Positions 25,619-35,237 of a stretch of DNA of 40,872 bases are shown in pieces (within the stretch, counting starts at the first letter, position 1; every line of letters starts with the position of its first letter). This stretch comes from CAYJFG01 sp964369405. Its GTDB lineage: Bacteria; Bacillota; Clostridia; Oscillospirales; Acutalibacteraceae. Location of the stretch: positions 1 to 40,872 of the forward strand of contig CAYJGB010000016.1 in assembly GCA_964369405.1 (NCBI GenBank), in the 5' to 3' direction. Below the pieces are notes generated by a model. That model saw only the letters and a program-made list of their open reading frames with translations. It had not been told where the DNA came from and did no database searches. The position numbers and the translations under genes are program-made.

Positions 25619-27028
25619 TTGAACATATTAAAAACTTCTAACTTACCAACTGATTTTAATTTGTCTAATTATAAAAATATTCATTTTATCGGAATAGGTG
25701 GCTCTGGAATGTGTCCACTAGCAGAAATATTAAACTCTGAGGAGTTTAATATTACAGGTTCTGATATGAATGAATCTGATACTTTAGAGCGTATAAGAGA
25801 ATACGGTATAAAAGTATATATGAGCCACAGTAGTGAAAACGTAAAAGATGTAGATTTAATTGTATATTCAGCAGCCATAAAAGCGAGCAACCCTGAACTT
25901 GTTTATGCAAGCGAGCATAATATACCAGTTATGGAAAGATGCGATATGTTAGGAGTTGTTACAAGCAGATATACACGCTCAATAGCAGTATCTGGAACAC
26001 ATGGAAAAACATCAACTACAGCTATGATAACACAAGTGTTGATTGGCAGTGGCTTTAATCCCTCTGCAATAATCGGAGGCAAATTACCTTATATTGGAGG
26101 TAACAGCTATATCGGAGAATCTGATATAATTGTGTGTGAGGCTTGTGAATATGTAAATTCATTTTTATCGTTAACCCCTGCAATATCAATAATACTAAAT
26201 GTAGATGCTGACCATTTAGACTTTTTTAAGGATTTAGACGATATCAAAAAATCGTTTAACAATTTTGCAAGACAAACAAGCAAACTCCTTATAGTAAATG
26301 GTGATGATAAAAACTCAAGAGATGCAATAAAAGATATAGATACTAAAAAAATATTTTTCGGTTTTAACAGCGATAATGATTATTATGCTGAAAACTTAAA
26401 AATGGTAGGTGCAACATCTACATTTGATTTAATGCATAAAGGTAATAAACTAACTACAATTACATTAAATGTACCTGGCAAGCACAATGTTATGAACTGC
26501 TTAGCAGCAATAAGTGTAGCAATGTACTTTGAAACAGACCCTAAACTAATAGCAGAGAATTTAAACAAATTTTCTGGAGTACACAGACGTTTTGAAATAC
26601 TTGGCACACCATGTGGAATAACAGTAGCTGATGATTTTGCACATCATCCAACAGAGTTAACAGTAACATTAAATGCAGCTATGAATATGGGATTTAACAA
26701 AGTATGGGCAGTATTTCAGCCACACACATACTCAAGAACAGCGATGTTACTAGATGATTTTGCAAAATCGCTATCTATACCAGACAAACTAGTAATGTCT
26801 GAAATATTAGCAGTACGAGAAGAAAACACATATAATATATACACAAAAGATTTAGCCGACAAAGTAGATGGTAGTGTGTGGTTTAACACATTTGAAGAGA
26901 TAACAGAATATATATGTAAAAACGCACAACCAAATGATTTAATTATAACATTAGGTGGAGGCAACGTATATATGTGTGCAAATATGATATATAAATCATT
27001 ACAAACAAAAGAAATGGTACAAGAATGA
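25619..27028 (+). CDS. murC: UDP-N-acetylmuramate--L-alanine ligase
   Basis: Adds L-Ala to UDP-MurNAc in peptidoglycan synthesis. N-terminal Rossmann GIGGSG (residues 25-30), ATP loop GTHGKTS (126-132), NVDADHLDFF, and the C-terminal DDFAHHPTEL and FQPHTYSRT are MurC signatures. The start is TTG at 25619, seven bases after GGGAG, giving MNILKTS (469 aa). Upstream in-frame codons lie in AT-rich promoter DNA. The gene stands alone on plus between divergent and convergent neighbours. Confidence 0.97.
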   Translation: MNILKTSNLPTDFNLSNYKNIHFIGIGGSGMCPLAEILNSEEFNITGSDMNESDTLERIREYGIKVYMSHSSENVKDVDLIVYSAAIKASNPELVYASEHNIPVMERCDMLGVVTSRYTRSIAVSGTHGKTSTTAMITQVLIGSGFNPSAIIGGKLPYIGGNSYIGESDIIVCEACEYVNSFLSLTPAISIILNVDADHLDFFKDLDDIKKSFNNFARQTSKLLIVNGDDKNSRDAIKDIDTKKIFFGFNSDNDYYAENLKMVGATSTFDLMHKGNKLTTITLNVPGKHNVMNCLAAISVAMYFETDPKLIAENLNKFSGVHRRFEILGTPCGITVADDFAHHPTELTVTLNAAMNMGFNKVWAVFQPHTYSRTAMLLDDFAKSLSIPDKLVMSEILAVREENTYNIYTKDLADKVDGSVWFNTFEEITEYICKNAQPNDLIITLGGGNVYMCANMIYKSLQTKEMVQE

Positions 27029-27070
27029 TAATTTTGAAAGTAAGATAAATTTATATTTTGATATAAAAAC

Positions 27071-27120
27071 AAAAAAGGGCTGTCGCAGATGATTTTACTC
27101 ATTTGCGACAGCCTTTATTT
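27071..27120. terminator. Bidirectional terminator between murC and hpf
   Basis: GGCTGTCGCAGATG pairs with CATTTGCGACAGCC (27078-27113). On plus it is followed by TTTATTTTT, on minus by CTTTTTTG, so it can stop both convergent genes. Confidence 0.9.
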
Positions 27121-27161
27121 TTATACTTTATACTTTATCAATTTTAACATTAAGTTTTATA

Positions 27162-27686
27162 TTACTTTGGTTGCAATAAACCAAACGCACCATTTTCTCT
27201 TTCATAAACTACATTTATTTCGTCAGTTTCAGCATTTAAGAACATAAAAAACTTATGGTTTACCATGTTCATTCTTAGTATCGCTTCGTCTACTGACATT
27301 GGTTTAAGTGGAATTTCTTTTGTTCTATATACTTCGTAATCTACTTCTGTTTCGATAGTGCCTTCGCTTACAAAACTATCATCTATCAACCCAGTTCTTA
27401 GTCTTTTTTCTAGTTTAGCTTTATTTTTTCTAATTTGTCTTCCTAATACATCAATAACTTTATCTAGTGATTCATTCATCTCTGCACAAGTGTTTTCTGC
27501 TCTATATACCATGCCATTATCTTTTATAGTAACTTCGACAGTTTGTCTGTTTTTCTCAACTGTCACTGTAATATTAGCTGATGCTGTATCGCTAAAAATA
27601 CGTTCAAATTTTTTTAGTTTTTTCTCTGCTTTCTCCTTAAAGTTATCTTTTAATGTTACTTTCCTTGCTGTGTAAGTTATTTTCAT
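27162..27686 (-). CDS. hpf: Ribosome hibernation promoting factor, long form
   Basis: 174 aa. Residues 1-100 are the RaiA/S30AE domain (MKITYTARKVTLKDNFKEKAEKKLKKFE), and about 115-174 is the C-terminal dimerisation domain (EVYRTKEIPLKPMSVDEAILRMNMVNHKFFMFLNAET) of long HPF, which pairs 70S ribosomes into 100S dimers. ATG at 27686 follows AGGAGG by eight bases; longer in-frame starts run through the promoter. Confidence 0.96.
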   Translation of the reverse strand: MKITYTARKVTLKDNFKEKAEKKLKKFERIFSDTASANITVTVEKNRQTVEVTIKDNGMVYRAENTCAEMNESLDKVIDVLGRQIRKNKAKLEKRLRTGLIDDSFVSEGTIETEVDYEVYRTKEIPLKPMSVDEAILRMNMVNHKFFMFLNAETDEINVVYERENGAFGLLQPK

Positions 27687-27743
27687 ACCATATGCCTCCT
27701 TCGATTTATGATAAAAATTAATTAAAACTTTTATCTTGATACA

Positions 27744-27749
27744 ATTATA
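27744..27749 (-). promoter_or_regulatory. hpf promoter, extended -10
   Basis: Minus strand TGGTATAAT gives a TGn extended -10 (TATAAT at 27744-27749), about 57 bases before the ATG. The -35 is poor, as is common with extended -10 promoters. Confidence 0.6.
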
Positions 27750-27812
27750 CCACATTGCATATAAAAAATAAATAGCAAACTAACATTTTTATAGGTTTTA
27801 ACATAAATTTGT

Positions 27813-28403
27813 TCAACTTTTATCTATTTCTACTACTATATCTTTTATTTCTTCTTTAGTATATAGTAGCCCCAATGTTTCTACCATTGCATTAGTTGAT
27901 AAATATTTCGGCAAATTTAAATGATTTAATACTTTTTCTCGCTTTGTTTTGCTGTCTTCTTTTCCACATAGCCCTAATTCGTAGAAGTCTATTTTTTTTA
28001 TCTTTGACTTTACTTTTTCTACATATGAACATAATGCTCCACTTTGCTCTATAGCTTTTATTATCTCTTTTTCTTCTACTCCTTCTACTCCCAAAATACC
28101 CTCTTTTGAATATTTTTCTTTTCTTTTTTCTTTTCCTAATATTTGTGGTATATATGCATTATATATTCTTTTATCTTTAATTATATTCTTTAAATAATTT
28201 CTTATTACAAAGCCTGCTGAGTCACTATCTGTAATAATTAATATATCCATTTTTTTTGATATTTCTCGTATTAAATTCTGCTTTTCTTTATCTTTGAAAA
28301 TTCTAAATCCGTTTGTTTCTATTATAGGCGCATCTATTATCGATGTTAATTTTATTTTATCATATTTTCCCTCTACTATTACTAACTTATCTACCTTTAT
28401 CAA
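27813..28403 (-). CDS. rnmV: Ribonuclease M5 (Toprim)
   Basis: Matures 5S rRNA. N-terminal Toprim domain with Glu in VIVEGKYD (residues 8-15) and the Asp motif ITDSDSAGFVIRNYL; PQILGKEKRKEK and SKEGILGVEGVEEKEI are typical of the family, with the DUF4093-like C-terminal domain. The start is TTG at 28403, eight bases after AGAGG. 196 aa. Last gene of the HIT-to-rnmV unit. Confidence 0.88.
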   Translation of the reverse strand: MIKVDKLVIVEGKYDKIKLTSIIDAPIIETNGFRIFKDKEKQNLIREISKKMDILIITDSDSAGFVIRNYLKNIIKDKRIYNAYIPQILGKEKRKEKYSKEGILGVEGVEEKEIIKAIEQSGALCSYVEKVKSKIKKIDFYELGLCGKEDSKTKREKVLNHLNLPKYLSTNAMVETLGLLYTKEEIKDIVVEIDKS

Positions 28404-28408
28404 ACTTC

Positions 28409-29443
28409 TTACCTCTTATCTCTAATTATCATAAGTTTTGTTATTAATTCTTCTACTAATATCTCTTTGTCTACTCTAACACTTTTTAGCTTTTTATCTG
28501 TTTGTGCTATTAAATCTATACTTTCTCTTATCTCGTCTGTTGTAAGCGATGAGGCTATCCTTTGAGCGTTATTTAATCTGAACTCTTTTCTCTTGTAGTC
28601 AAAATCTTGTGCTATATCTGATACTTTTTTTCCACTCTCTATAGCTATTCTAACTCTGTACATATCTACATATGTCATAGACAATATAGAAACTATGCTT
28701 ATAGGCTCTTCTCTTTGATAAAATAAGTCTGATAGCAATTTATACGCTTTATCGGAATTTCTGTTTATTACTAGCTTTGATAAATCAAATATTCGTGCTT
28801 CTATAGTCTTTGTAACTAGTTTTTCTATAACATCTCGTGTTATCTCTCCTTTATCCACATATGCACATAGTTTGTCTATTTCGTTTCTTAGCATATATAA
28901 ATCGTTTCCACAATATGTTATAATCCTGCCTGCGTCTATAGAGGATAGTTTTACTTCTTTTTTTGCAGCCCAACTAACTAGTTGTTTTTCAAGTGCAATA
29001 TCTCCTCTTTTTTCTATGTTTGCAACTATTCCTTCTTTTTCTATAAGTGCAATTATTTTTTTTGCTTTACTCTTTGAATTATCAACTTTTATTGTTTGTT
29101 GACTAATTACTACTGTAACTGTATCGCTTAAATTTTTTATAAGGTCTATTAGTACATCAAATTCACTATCATTTAATTTGTTAAAATCGAAATCTCGTAT
29201 CCCTACATATGTTCTATCTCCCATAAAAGATACTGTATTAATTGCAATAGAAATTTGCTCTAAGTTTTCCCCATCTTCAAAAATATGGAATGAAAATTCA
29301 GACGGATTTTTACCACCAATTTTCTCTTGCAATTTTTCTGTGTAAAATTTTATTAAATACTTTTCCTCTCCATATATATAATATATTTTGTGAGAGTTTT
29401 CTCTTATCACTTTCTTTAATTCGTTTTCATTTAATTTTGCCAT
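28409..29443 (-). CDS. holA: DNA polymerase III subunit delta
   Basis: Clamp-loader delta subunit. KIYYIYGEEKYLIKFYTEKL near the N-terminus, MLRNEIDKLCAYVDKGEI, FDLSKLVINRNSDKAYKLLSDLFYQREEPISIVSIL and the C-terminal helical domain are typical. 344 aa, normal. Its ATG directly abuts the comEC stop, with GAGGTAG upstream. Confidence 0.93.
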   Translation of the reverse strand: MAKLNENELKKVIRENSHKIYYIYGEEKYLIKFYTEKLQEKIGGKNPSEFSFHIFEDGENLEQISIAINTVSFMGDRTYVGIRDFDFNKLNDSEFDVLIDLIKNLSDTVTVVISQQTIKVDNSKSKAKKIIALIEKEGIVANIEKRGDIALEKQLVSWAAKKEVKLSSIDAGRIITYCGNDLYMLRNEIDKLCAYVDKGEITRDVIEKLVTKTIEARIFDLSKLVINRNSDKAYKLLSDLFYQREEPISIVSILSMTYVDMYRVRIAIESGKKVSDIAQDFDYKRKEFRLNNAQRIASSLTTDEIRESIDLIAQTDKKLKSVRVDKEILVEELITKLMIIRDKR

Positions 29444-31645
29444 TTAATCTACCTCATCTAATGATATAACTTGATTTTCATACTCTGTAGTATAAACATT
29501 TTTATCTTCTATAAAATCTGATATTTCTTTTTCTATCTCTTCTATCCCATTTCTAGAACTACTTATTATCACTGTGGAACACTCTACTAAATCTATATTT
29601 TGTGGTGCTTGATTTATAACTAGATAATCAATATCTAAATACTGTGCATCTATATTGCTAAAGTCGCCGTTGTTCGGTGCTATTAGTATTTTGTTATCAC
29701 TACATTCAATATACTGCCATAGTTTATCGTCTATATTTAAAAGTTCGATTTTTACATCGTCCCACAACTCTATATTTTGACTATCGTTAAAATAAATAAT
29801 ATTTTCTTGCTTGTTTTCTGCAAGTTTAATTTCTAATTCGTTTGCATATGTATCTAGTATTACTACAGAATTAACGTTTTGTGTATATAATATCTCTTGT
29901 GAATATGCTTTGTTTACTTTTTTATCTCCTATTATCTGCAAATCTATATTGCTATACTTGTTCAGCTCGTTAATTGTATTGTCATTGCCATAACTTCCAC
30001 CACTAGACAAAACAGCACAATCATCATCTTTATAAATTATAGCACTAATACCGTCGCCACTACATATAAAATTAAGAGTAATTTTATTTTGATTAATTAC
30101 TGTTGTTGAAATAGATATAACGACTAATATGCATAGAGATAGAGGAACAGTCAATTTTAAAGAAGATTTTTTCTTAGTAAAAATCAAAAAGCTTAAAATT
30201 AATATAATGGAGATAATCAACCAAATTTTTATAAAGCCTAAATTTATATCAATATTAGAATAAGGCAAATTATCTATGAAATTAGCAGTATTAATCATAT
30301 AATCACATATAAAAGTAGATACAAATGCAAAAGCAGTTGAGATTATTGAAAACACTGGAACAATAGAAAACAAGAGCATAAGGATAGTAGATATTAAAAG
30401 AATAGTTGCAGGATAAACTAATAATAAGTTCGATATTATAAAATAAGGAGAAAACGTACCAAAGTAAATAAATGTGATAGGAAGAGTGATAAATACAACA
30501 CAACAAGAAATTATAGAAACAGAAATAAAGTAGTCTAGTATTTTTGGTACAGGTTTTTTCTTGAAGAGTTTTCTGTATAAATAATATCTAGTAGGCATAT
30601 AAAACAATACAATAGCTAGAGTAGCCCCAAAAGATAGTAACAACCCTACATCTAGCATAGAATATGGATTTACAGCACATAAGACAAGACCGGCAAAACC
30701 GATAGAGGTTAGTGAGTCACTTTTATATGATAACAGGTTAGCACTAAACATTATTATGAGCATTAAACCGGCTCGAACAACAGAAGCACTAAAGCCTGTT
30801 ATTATCATAAAGATGATAATAGCGATAATAGCAGAAATTGAGGCTAATTTGATATTTTTCTTAATAAACATAATTAACAAAAATATAAAATTAGCTACAA
30901 TAGAGAGATGTAACCCAGACACGACAACTAAATGACTTACACCAGTATCATAAAAATCAGTTTTAATATCGCTTTCAAGACTTTGTTTATCGCCTATGAT
31001 TACGGCATTTGCTAGAGTTGCTTGAGTATAAGGCATTATATCGTATACTCTATTTATAATAGCATCTTTTACATTCAACACTAACGAAATTAAGTCGTCG
31101 TTAGTATTTTTATCAATTGTAATATTATCGTCTAAAAAATTAGCACCAATAAAAATATTTTCAGCGTAGTTATAATTTTTATACGTTTCATCAAGTTTTA
31201 TAAACTCCACATCTAAGTAGATACTATCGCTATATGTAATTTCAAGTGGTGAATATGTGTGTAAGATTAAATTTATATTTTGAGGTGAGTTTTCTTTATT
31301 ATGTAATTCTATACTATTAGTAGAAATTTTATAAAAATAGTTTTGATTTACTTGATAAGGGCTTTCAATTAATCTACCATTAATAGATGCACTGTGTTCC
31401 TCTAAGTTAGTTATAGGTTGAACATAAGAAGTGTTATAAATTAAGAAAACAACAAAAGCACTTATAACTGATATAAAAAACAAGTTAAGTGCTTTTCTTT
31501 TTCTTCTGTTTTTGATAAAAAATGATATAAAAAACAATAGTGAAACAAATAAAGCTAGATATATTATATATTCATATGCTATGAAATTAACTATTAACAA
31601 TGTAGCCATAACTGTAAACCCTACAATTGCTAATGGTCTTTTCAT
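29444..31645 (-). CDS. comEC: ComEC/Rec2-family DNA uptake channel with degenerate C-terminal domain
   Basis: 733 aa polytopic membrane protein. Residues 1-60 are hydrophobic, about 60-190 is a DUF4131/OB-like extracellular part, then the competence core begins with DTGVSHLVVVSGLHLSIVANF and continues through about eight further membrane spans. The last ~210 residues occupy the place of the metallo-beta-lactamase domain, but the HxHxDH metal motif is absent (FICSGDGISAIIYKDDDCAVLSSGG stands where the FIDVGQGD region should be). ATG at 31645 chosen (GGAAG eight bases upstream); GTG at 31654 is also in frame. Confidence 0.9.
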   Translation of the reverse strand: MKRPLAIVGFTVMATLLIVNFIAYEYIIYLALFVSLLFFISFFIKNRRKRKALNLFFISVISAFVVFLIYNTSYVQPITNLEEHSASINGRLIESPYQVNQNYFYKISTNSIELHNKENSPQNINLILHTYSPLEITYSDSIYLDVEFIKLDETYKNYNYAENIFIGANFLDDNITIDKNTNDDLISLVLNVKDAIINRVYDIMPYTQATLANAVIIGDKQSLESDIKTDFYDTGVSHLVVVSGLHLSIVANFIFLLIMFIKKNIKLASISAIIAIIIFMIITGFSASVVRAGLMLIIMFSANLLSYKSDSLTSIGFAGLVLCAVNPYSMLDVGLLLSFGATLAIVLFYMPTRYYLYRKLFKKKPVPKILDYFISVSIISCCVVFITLPITFIYFGTFSPYFIISNLLLVYPATILLISTILMLLFSIVPVFSIISTAFAFVSTFICDYMINTANFIDNLPYSNIDINLGFIKIWLIISIILILSFLIFTKKKSSLKLTVPLSLCILVVISISTTVINQNKITLNFICSGDGISAIIYKDDDCAVLSSGGSYGNDNTINELNKYSNIDLQIIGDKKVNKAYSQEILYTQNVNSVVILDTYANELEIKLAENKQENIIYFNDSQNIELWDDVKIELLNIDDKLWQYIECSDNKILIAPNNGDFSNIDAQYLDIDYLVINQAPQNIDLVECSTVIISSSRNGIEEIEKEISDFIEDKNVYTTEYENQVISLDEVD

Positions 31646-31663
31646 TTTGCTCACTTCCTTAAA

Positions 31664-32203
31664 TCACTCGTTAAATAATAGAGGTAATTCTTCTAAATAT
31701 GTAATGTCTTCTCTATCTACAGCATCGCCCTCAGCTAAAATAGCAAATTTTCCAACAGTTGTACCACCTGCTAATTCTACTAATTTTTCTAACGCTATTA
31801 ATGATTCACCTGTACTTATAACATCGTCTACTATTAATACTTTTTTACCTTTTATCATTTCAACATTTTCCTGTGATAAATGTAATTGTTGTTTTTTTCT
31901 AGTCGTTATTGTGTTTACATCAACGCTTATTGGATTTACCACATACACTTTAATATCTTTTCTAGCGACGATATAATCTTTTTTGCTCTGTTTAGACATC
32001 TCGTATGCTAGAGGTATACTTTTAGCCTCTGCAGTCAATATAACATCAAAGTCAGGTGCTTTTTTAAGCAGTTCTTCTGCTGATTTCTCTGTTATTTCAA
32101 CATCTCCAAACACAACAAATGCTGCTATTGATATTTTTTCATTTAATTTACATATTGGTAATTTTCTATTGCAACCTGCAATAGTCATATCATAATACTT
32201 CAT
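31664..32203 (-). CDS. Phosphoribosyltransferase-family protein (Apt-like)
   Basis: 179 aa. The PRPP loop KVLIVDDVISTGES (residues 121-134) and the upstream DVILTAEAKSIPLAYEMS are type I PRTase features most like adenine phosphoribosyltransferase or XPRT. The substrate cannot be fixed from sequence; purine salvage is likely. RBS AAGGAG. Between the HIT and comEC genes. Confidence 0.85.
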   Translation of the reverse strand: MKYYDMTIAGCNRKLPICKLNEKISIAAFVVFGDVEITEKSAEELLKKAPDFDVILTAEAKSIPLAYEMSKQSKKDYIVARKDIKVYVVNPISVDVNTITTRKKQQLHLSQENVEMIKGKKVLIVDDVISTGESLIALEKLVELAGGTTVGKFAILAEGDAVDREDITYLEELPLLFNE

Positions 32204-32218
32204 ACTTCTTTAATCTCC

Positions 32219-32557
32219 TTACGCCATTTGACCTTTTAATTGTTTGCCACCTATTAAGTGAAAATGCAAATGATATACAGATTGACATCCATCTGATTTA
32301 CAGTTTGTAACTACTCTGTAGCCATTAGATAAGTTAAGTTCTTTAGCAATAGTCGGTATTTTTGAAAATATATGTGCGATTACATCGCTATTTTCTTGTG
32401 TTATTGCATCGACGTTTTCTATATGTGTTTTAGGAATTATTAATATATGCACAGGTGCTTGAGGCTCTAAGTCATAAAACGCTAATATTTTATCATCTTC
32501 ATACACTTTTTTAGATGGAATATCTCCAGATATTATCTTACAAAAAATACAGTCCAT
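32219..32557 (-). CDS. HIT-family nucleotide hydrolase (HinT-like)
   Basis: 112 aa. Histidine triad HLHFHL (His96, 98, 100), and N-terminal DCIFCKIISGDIPSKKVYEDD with the zinc cysteines 3 and 6. These proteins hydrolyse nucleoside phosphoramidates and similar substrates. First gene of the unit running through PRTase, comEC, holA and rnmV. Confidence 0.95.
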   Translation of the reverse strand: MDCIFCKIISGDIPSKKVYEDDKILAFYDLEPQAPVHILIIPKTHIENVDAITQENSDVIAHIFSKIPTIAKELNLSNGYRVVTNCKSDGCQSVYHLHFHLIGGKQLKGQMA

Positions 32558-32588
32558 AACAGTTCTCCTTCAAATAGATTTCACCTCA

Positions 32589-32617
32589 ATTTTACCATAT
32601 AAAGCAAATCAAGTAAA
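32589..32617 (-). promoter_or_regulatory. Promoter of the HIT-comEC-holA unit
   Basis: Minus strand TTTACT (32612-32617), 17-bp spacer, TAAAAT (32589-32594), about 30 bases before the HIT start. Confidence 0.55.
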
Positions 32618-32644
32618 CATATTAATTATAAAATAATAAAATTG

Positions 32645-32673
32645 TTGCAATTTTATATAAAAAAATGTATATT
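32645..32673 (+). promoter_or_regulatory. Promoter of the DUF2079 gene
   Basis: Plus strand TTGCAA (32645-32650), 17-bp spacer, TATATT (32668-32673), about 31 bases before the TTG start. Confidence 0.6.
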
Positions 32674-32704
32674 AATAAGAGAGAAAATAAAGGAAGTGAA
32701 TATA

Positions 32705-34564
32705 TTGAATTCTGAAAACAAGAAAGACATATCAGTAAAAGATAATAATGTAAATAATAGTAATAATAAGGTTGCAGCAAAAAACAATAATAAGTTAATT
32801 GATTTTTTTGTTAAGTTTCCACTAGATTATTATTTTGCAACGTTTGTAGCTAGCTTTTGTCTAGCAAACACTATGAATTTATTTACTTTACAAGAAACAT
32901 ATATTAATCTAAATTCTGTACTGACTATATCTATACCATTTTTCATAACATATATAGTTATGTTTTTTGTGGCAATTTTGTTTATAGCTTATATGCTGAA
33001 TAGGATTAATTTTATACCGATTGTACTTGCCATATCGGCGACATTTTTCGCCTCATCTTTAGCTTTTTATAACCCTGATAATATATATTTTAATATAGGT
33101 CTAGCTTTTATCTTATTTATGGTTTTTGCATGGATATCTAAAAAAGACAAAATGAATTTATCTAAATTAAAACTTGGTAAAAATACTGAGTGGATTATTG
33201 CAATTGCATTAGCATTAATTTTTATTTTAGTTGTTTCCATAGCGTCTATATCAAGATACAGTGCTTATATGGCTCACAATTACGACTTAGGTATCTTTGC
33301 TCAAATGTTTAAAAACATGAGCACAACAGGTCTGCCTGACACAACAGTTGAAAGAAATGTTTTAATGAGTCATTTCGGCGTGCATTTTTCACCTTTCTAC
33401 TATTTGCTTTTACCTTTCTATATGATTGCACCTTGCACAGAAACATTGTTGGTTATTCAAGCAGTAGCTATCGGAGTTGGAGTTTTCCCATTAGTATTAA
33501 TATGTAAAAAGTTAGAGTTATCAAGACTTTTAACTGTTGCATTTAGTTTTATTTACGTTTTATTTCCAACGCTTTCAAACGGAGCTTTATTTGATTTTCA
33601 CGAAAACAAATTCTTAACAGTACTTATCTTATGGGCGTTATATTTTATGGTATCTAAAAAGACAATACCATTTTTTATATTCTCAGTGCTTATTTTAACT
33701 GTTAAAGAGGACGCTGCTATTTATGTAATAGCTATAGCATTATTTATGATGTTCTACAGAAAAGAATATAAAAAAGGTGGTATACTACTTGGTATAAGTA
33801 TAGCTTACTTTGTCTTTGCAGGAGCAATGGTTGCCTACTTTAATATATTAGATGACGGTGTTATGATAGCAAGATTAAACAACTATATTGCTGATGACGG
33901 AAGTTTCTTATCTGTAATAATCACTTGTTTTACGAATATAGGATATTTTATCACACAAGTTTTCACTTTAGAAAAATTACCTTTTATATTATGGATGTTC
34001 TTACCTTTAGCGTTTGCACCATTTATGAACAAGAAAAAAAGCGTACTACTTTTATTAATTCCAATGCTTGTAATAAACCTAATGAGCAACTGGCAATATC
34101 AATATGATGTAGCGTATCAATATACTTTTGGAGTAGCGGCATTAATTATATTTATGGCTATATTAGGAATTCAAAAGCTAAAAACAGATAAAAGAATAAT
34201 GGTAGCAACATTATCTATAGCCATGTGTTTTGTTTGTACTTTCTCTTTATTCGTGCCACGAGCTATCAATTATATTAGTTATGATAATCAGTACAAAGAT
34301 ACAAACAATGCATATGATGAGCTTATATCAACTATCCCTAAAGATGAAACTATTACAGCAAATAGTTTATTTATTCCACATATGTACGACTTTAAAGAGT
34401 TATATCAATATCCAACACATTATGGTGAAAGTGCTAAAACAGAATACTTTTTAATATCATCTGTAGATTATGATAGTAATAAAGATAATTTAGCTACATT
34501 TATGGGTGATGATTATGAGTTGATTAATTCAGCAGGAAATATGCAACTTTACAAATTAAAATGA
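32705..34564 (+). CDS. DUF2079 multi-pass membrane protein
   Basis: 619 aa. The Asn/Lys-rich N-terminal 40 residues are cytoplasmic; about 12 membrane spans follow. The loop NYDLGIFAQMFKNMSTTGLPDTT and HFGVHFSPFYYLLLPFYMI and LFDFHENKFLTVLILWALYF match the DUF2079 family, which resembles GT-C glycosyltransferases with an acidic N-D-x-G-I/FHE motif. The C-terminal ~100 residues are soluble. The start is TTG at 32705, eight bases after GGAAG. Substrate unknown. Confidence 0.88.
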   Translation: MNSENKKDISVKDNNVNNSNNKVAAKNNNKLIDFFVKFPLDYYFATFVASFCLANTMNLFTLQETYINLNSVLTISIPFFITYIVMFFVAILFIAYMLNRINFIPIVLAISATFFASSLAFYNPDNIYFNIGLAFILFMVFAWISKKDKMNLSKLKLGKNTEWIIAIALALIFILVVSIASISRYSAYMAHNYDLGIFAQMFKNMSTTGLPDTTVERNVLMSHFGVHFSPFYYLLLPFYMIAPCTETLLVIQAVAIGVGVFPLVLICKKLELSRLLTVAFSFIYVLFPTLSNGALFDFHENKFLTVLILWALYFMVSKKTIPFFIFSVLILTVKEDAAIYVIAIALFMMFYRKEYKKGGILLGISIAYFVFAGAMVAYFNILDDGVMIARLNNYIADDGSFLSVIITCFTNIGYFITQVFTLEKLPFILWMFLPLAFAPFMNKKKSVLLLLIPMLVINLMSNWQYQYDVAYQYTFGVAALIIFMAILGIQKLKTDKRIMVATLSIAMCFVCTFSLFVPRAINYISYDNQYKDTNNAYDELISTIPKDETITANSLFIPHMYDFKELYQYPTHYGESAKTEYFLISSVDYDSNKDNLATFMGDDYELINSAGNMQLYKLK

Positions 34565-34598
34565 TAGAGTAGTAATCAACTCAAAAAACTAAATTTAA

Positions 34599-34645
34599 AA
34601 AAGATTATATTTTGAAATTCAACTACAAAATATAATCTTTTTTTC
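34599..34645 (+). terminator. Terminator of the DUF2079 gene
   Basis: AAGATTATATTTTG pairs with CAAAATATAATCTT, followed by TTTTTT. A-T-rich but a long perfect stem. Confidence 0.85.
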
Positions 34646-34673
34646 TTGACAATTTTTTTCTTTGTGGTATGCT
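34646..34673 (+). promoter_or_regulatory. Promoter of the zinc-ribbon membrane protein
   Basis: TTGACA (34646-34651), 16-bp spacer, TATGCT (34668-34673), directly after the previous terminator. Confidence 0.7.
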
Positions 34674-34715
34674 CATACTATATCATTTATGTAAAAATAA
34701 AAAGGACTGAATTTT

Positions 34716-35126
34716 ATGGGAAAAGTAATAGAAAGTATACAGAGATTTTTTGCTGGCAGAAACAAAATGGATATGTTTACATTTGCATTATTGATAGCAT
34801 ACTTAGTTTTAAGTATAATTAATATGATATTTACCACGTGGATATTAATAGTAATTGAGCTTTTGATTTTAGGATATGCAGGATTTCGAGCATTATCTAA
34901 AAACATACCTCAACGACAACTAGAAAACGAAAAATTTTTATTTATATGGAATAGAATAGTAGCATTTTTCAAATTAACGATAAACAGATTTAAATATATT
35001 AAAACACACGTTTACAAAACTTGCCCTAATTGTAAAGCAAAAATAAGATTACCTAGAAAAAAAGGTAAACATGAAGTGTGTTGCCCTAAATGCAGAAAAG
35101 ATTTTAAAGTTAACGTGTTATTTTGA
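34716..35126 (+). CDS. Small membrane protein with C-terminal zinc ribbon
   Basis: 136 aa, family not identified. Two hydrophobic segments at about 21-40 and 41-58 form a hairpin anchor; a basic amphipathic stretch follows (72-98). The C-terminus is a zinc ribbon: TCPNC (Cys103, Cys106) and CCPKC (Cys122/123, Cys126). It is a monocistronic gene with its own promoter and terminator. Confidence 0.8.
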   Translation: MGKVIESIQRFFAGRNKMDMFTFALLIAYLVLSIINMIFTTWILIVIELLILGYAGFRALSKNIPQRQLENEKFLFIWNRIVAFFKLTINRFKYIKTHVYKTCPNCKAKIRLPRKKGKHEVCCPKCRKDFKVNVLF

Positions 35127-35184
35127 TTACTAATGAAGGTGTATATATTAAATTAGTGTTTAATCAAAATGGAATAATCGCTAA

Positions 35185-35232
35185 AAAGCCTAAAAAGTGT
35201 TTAAAACAAATACTTTTTAGGCTTTAATTTTT
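35185..35232. terminator. Terminator between convergent genes
   Basis: AAAGCCTAAAAAGT pairs with ACTTTTTAGGCTTT, followed on plus by AATTTTTAG. On minus the stem itself ends in T-rich sequence, so it may also stop the cdaA unit. Confidence 0.8.
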
Positions 35233-35237
35233 AGTTG

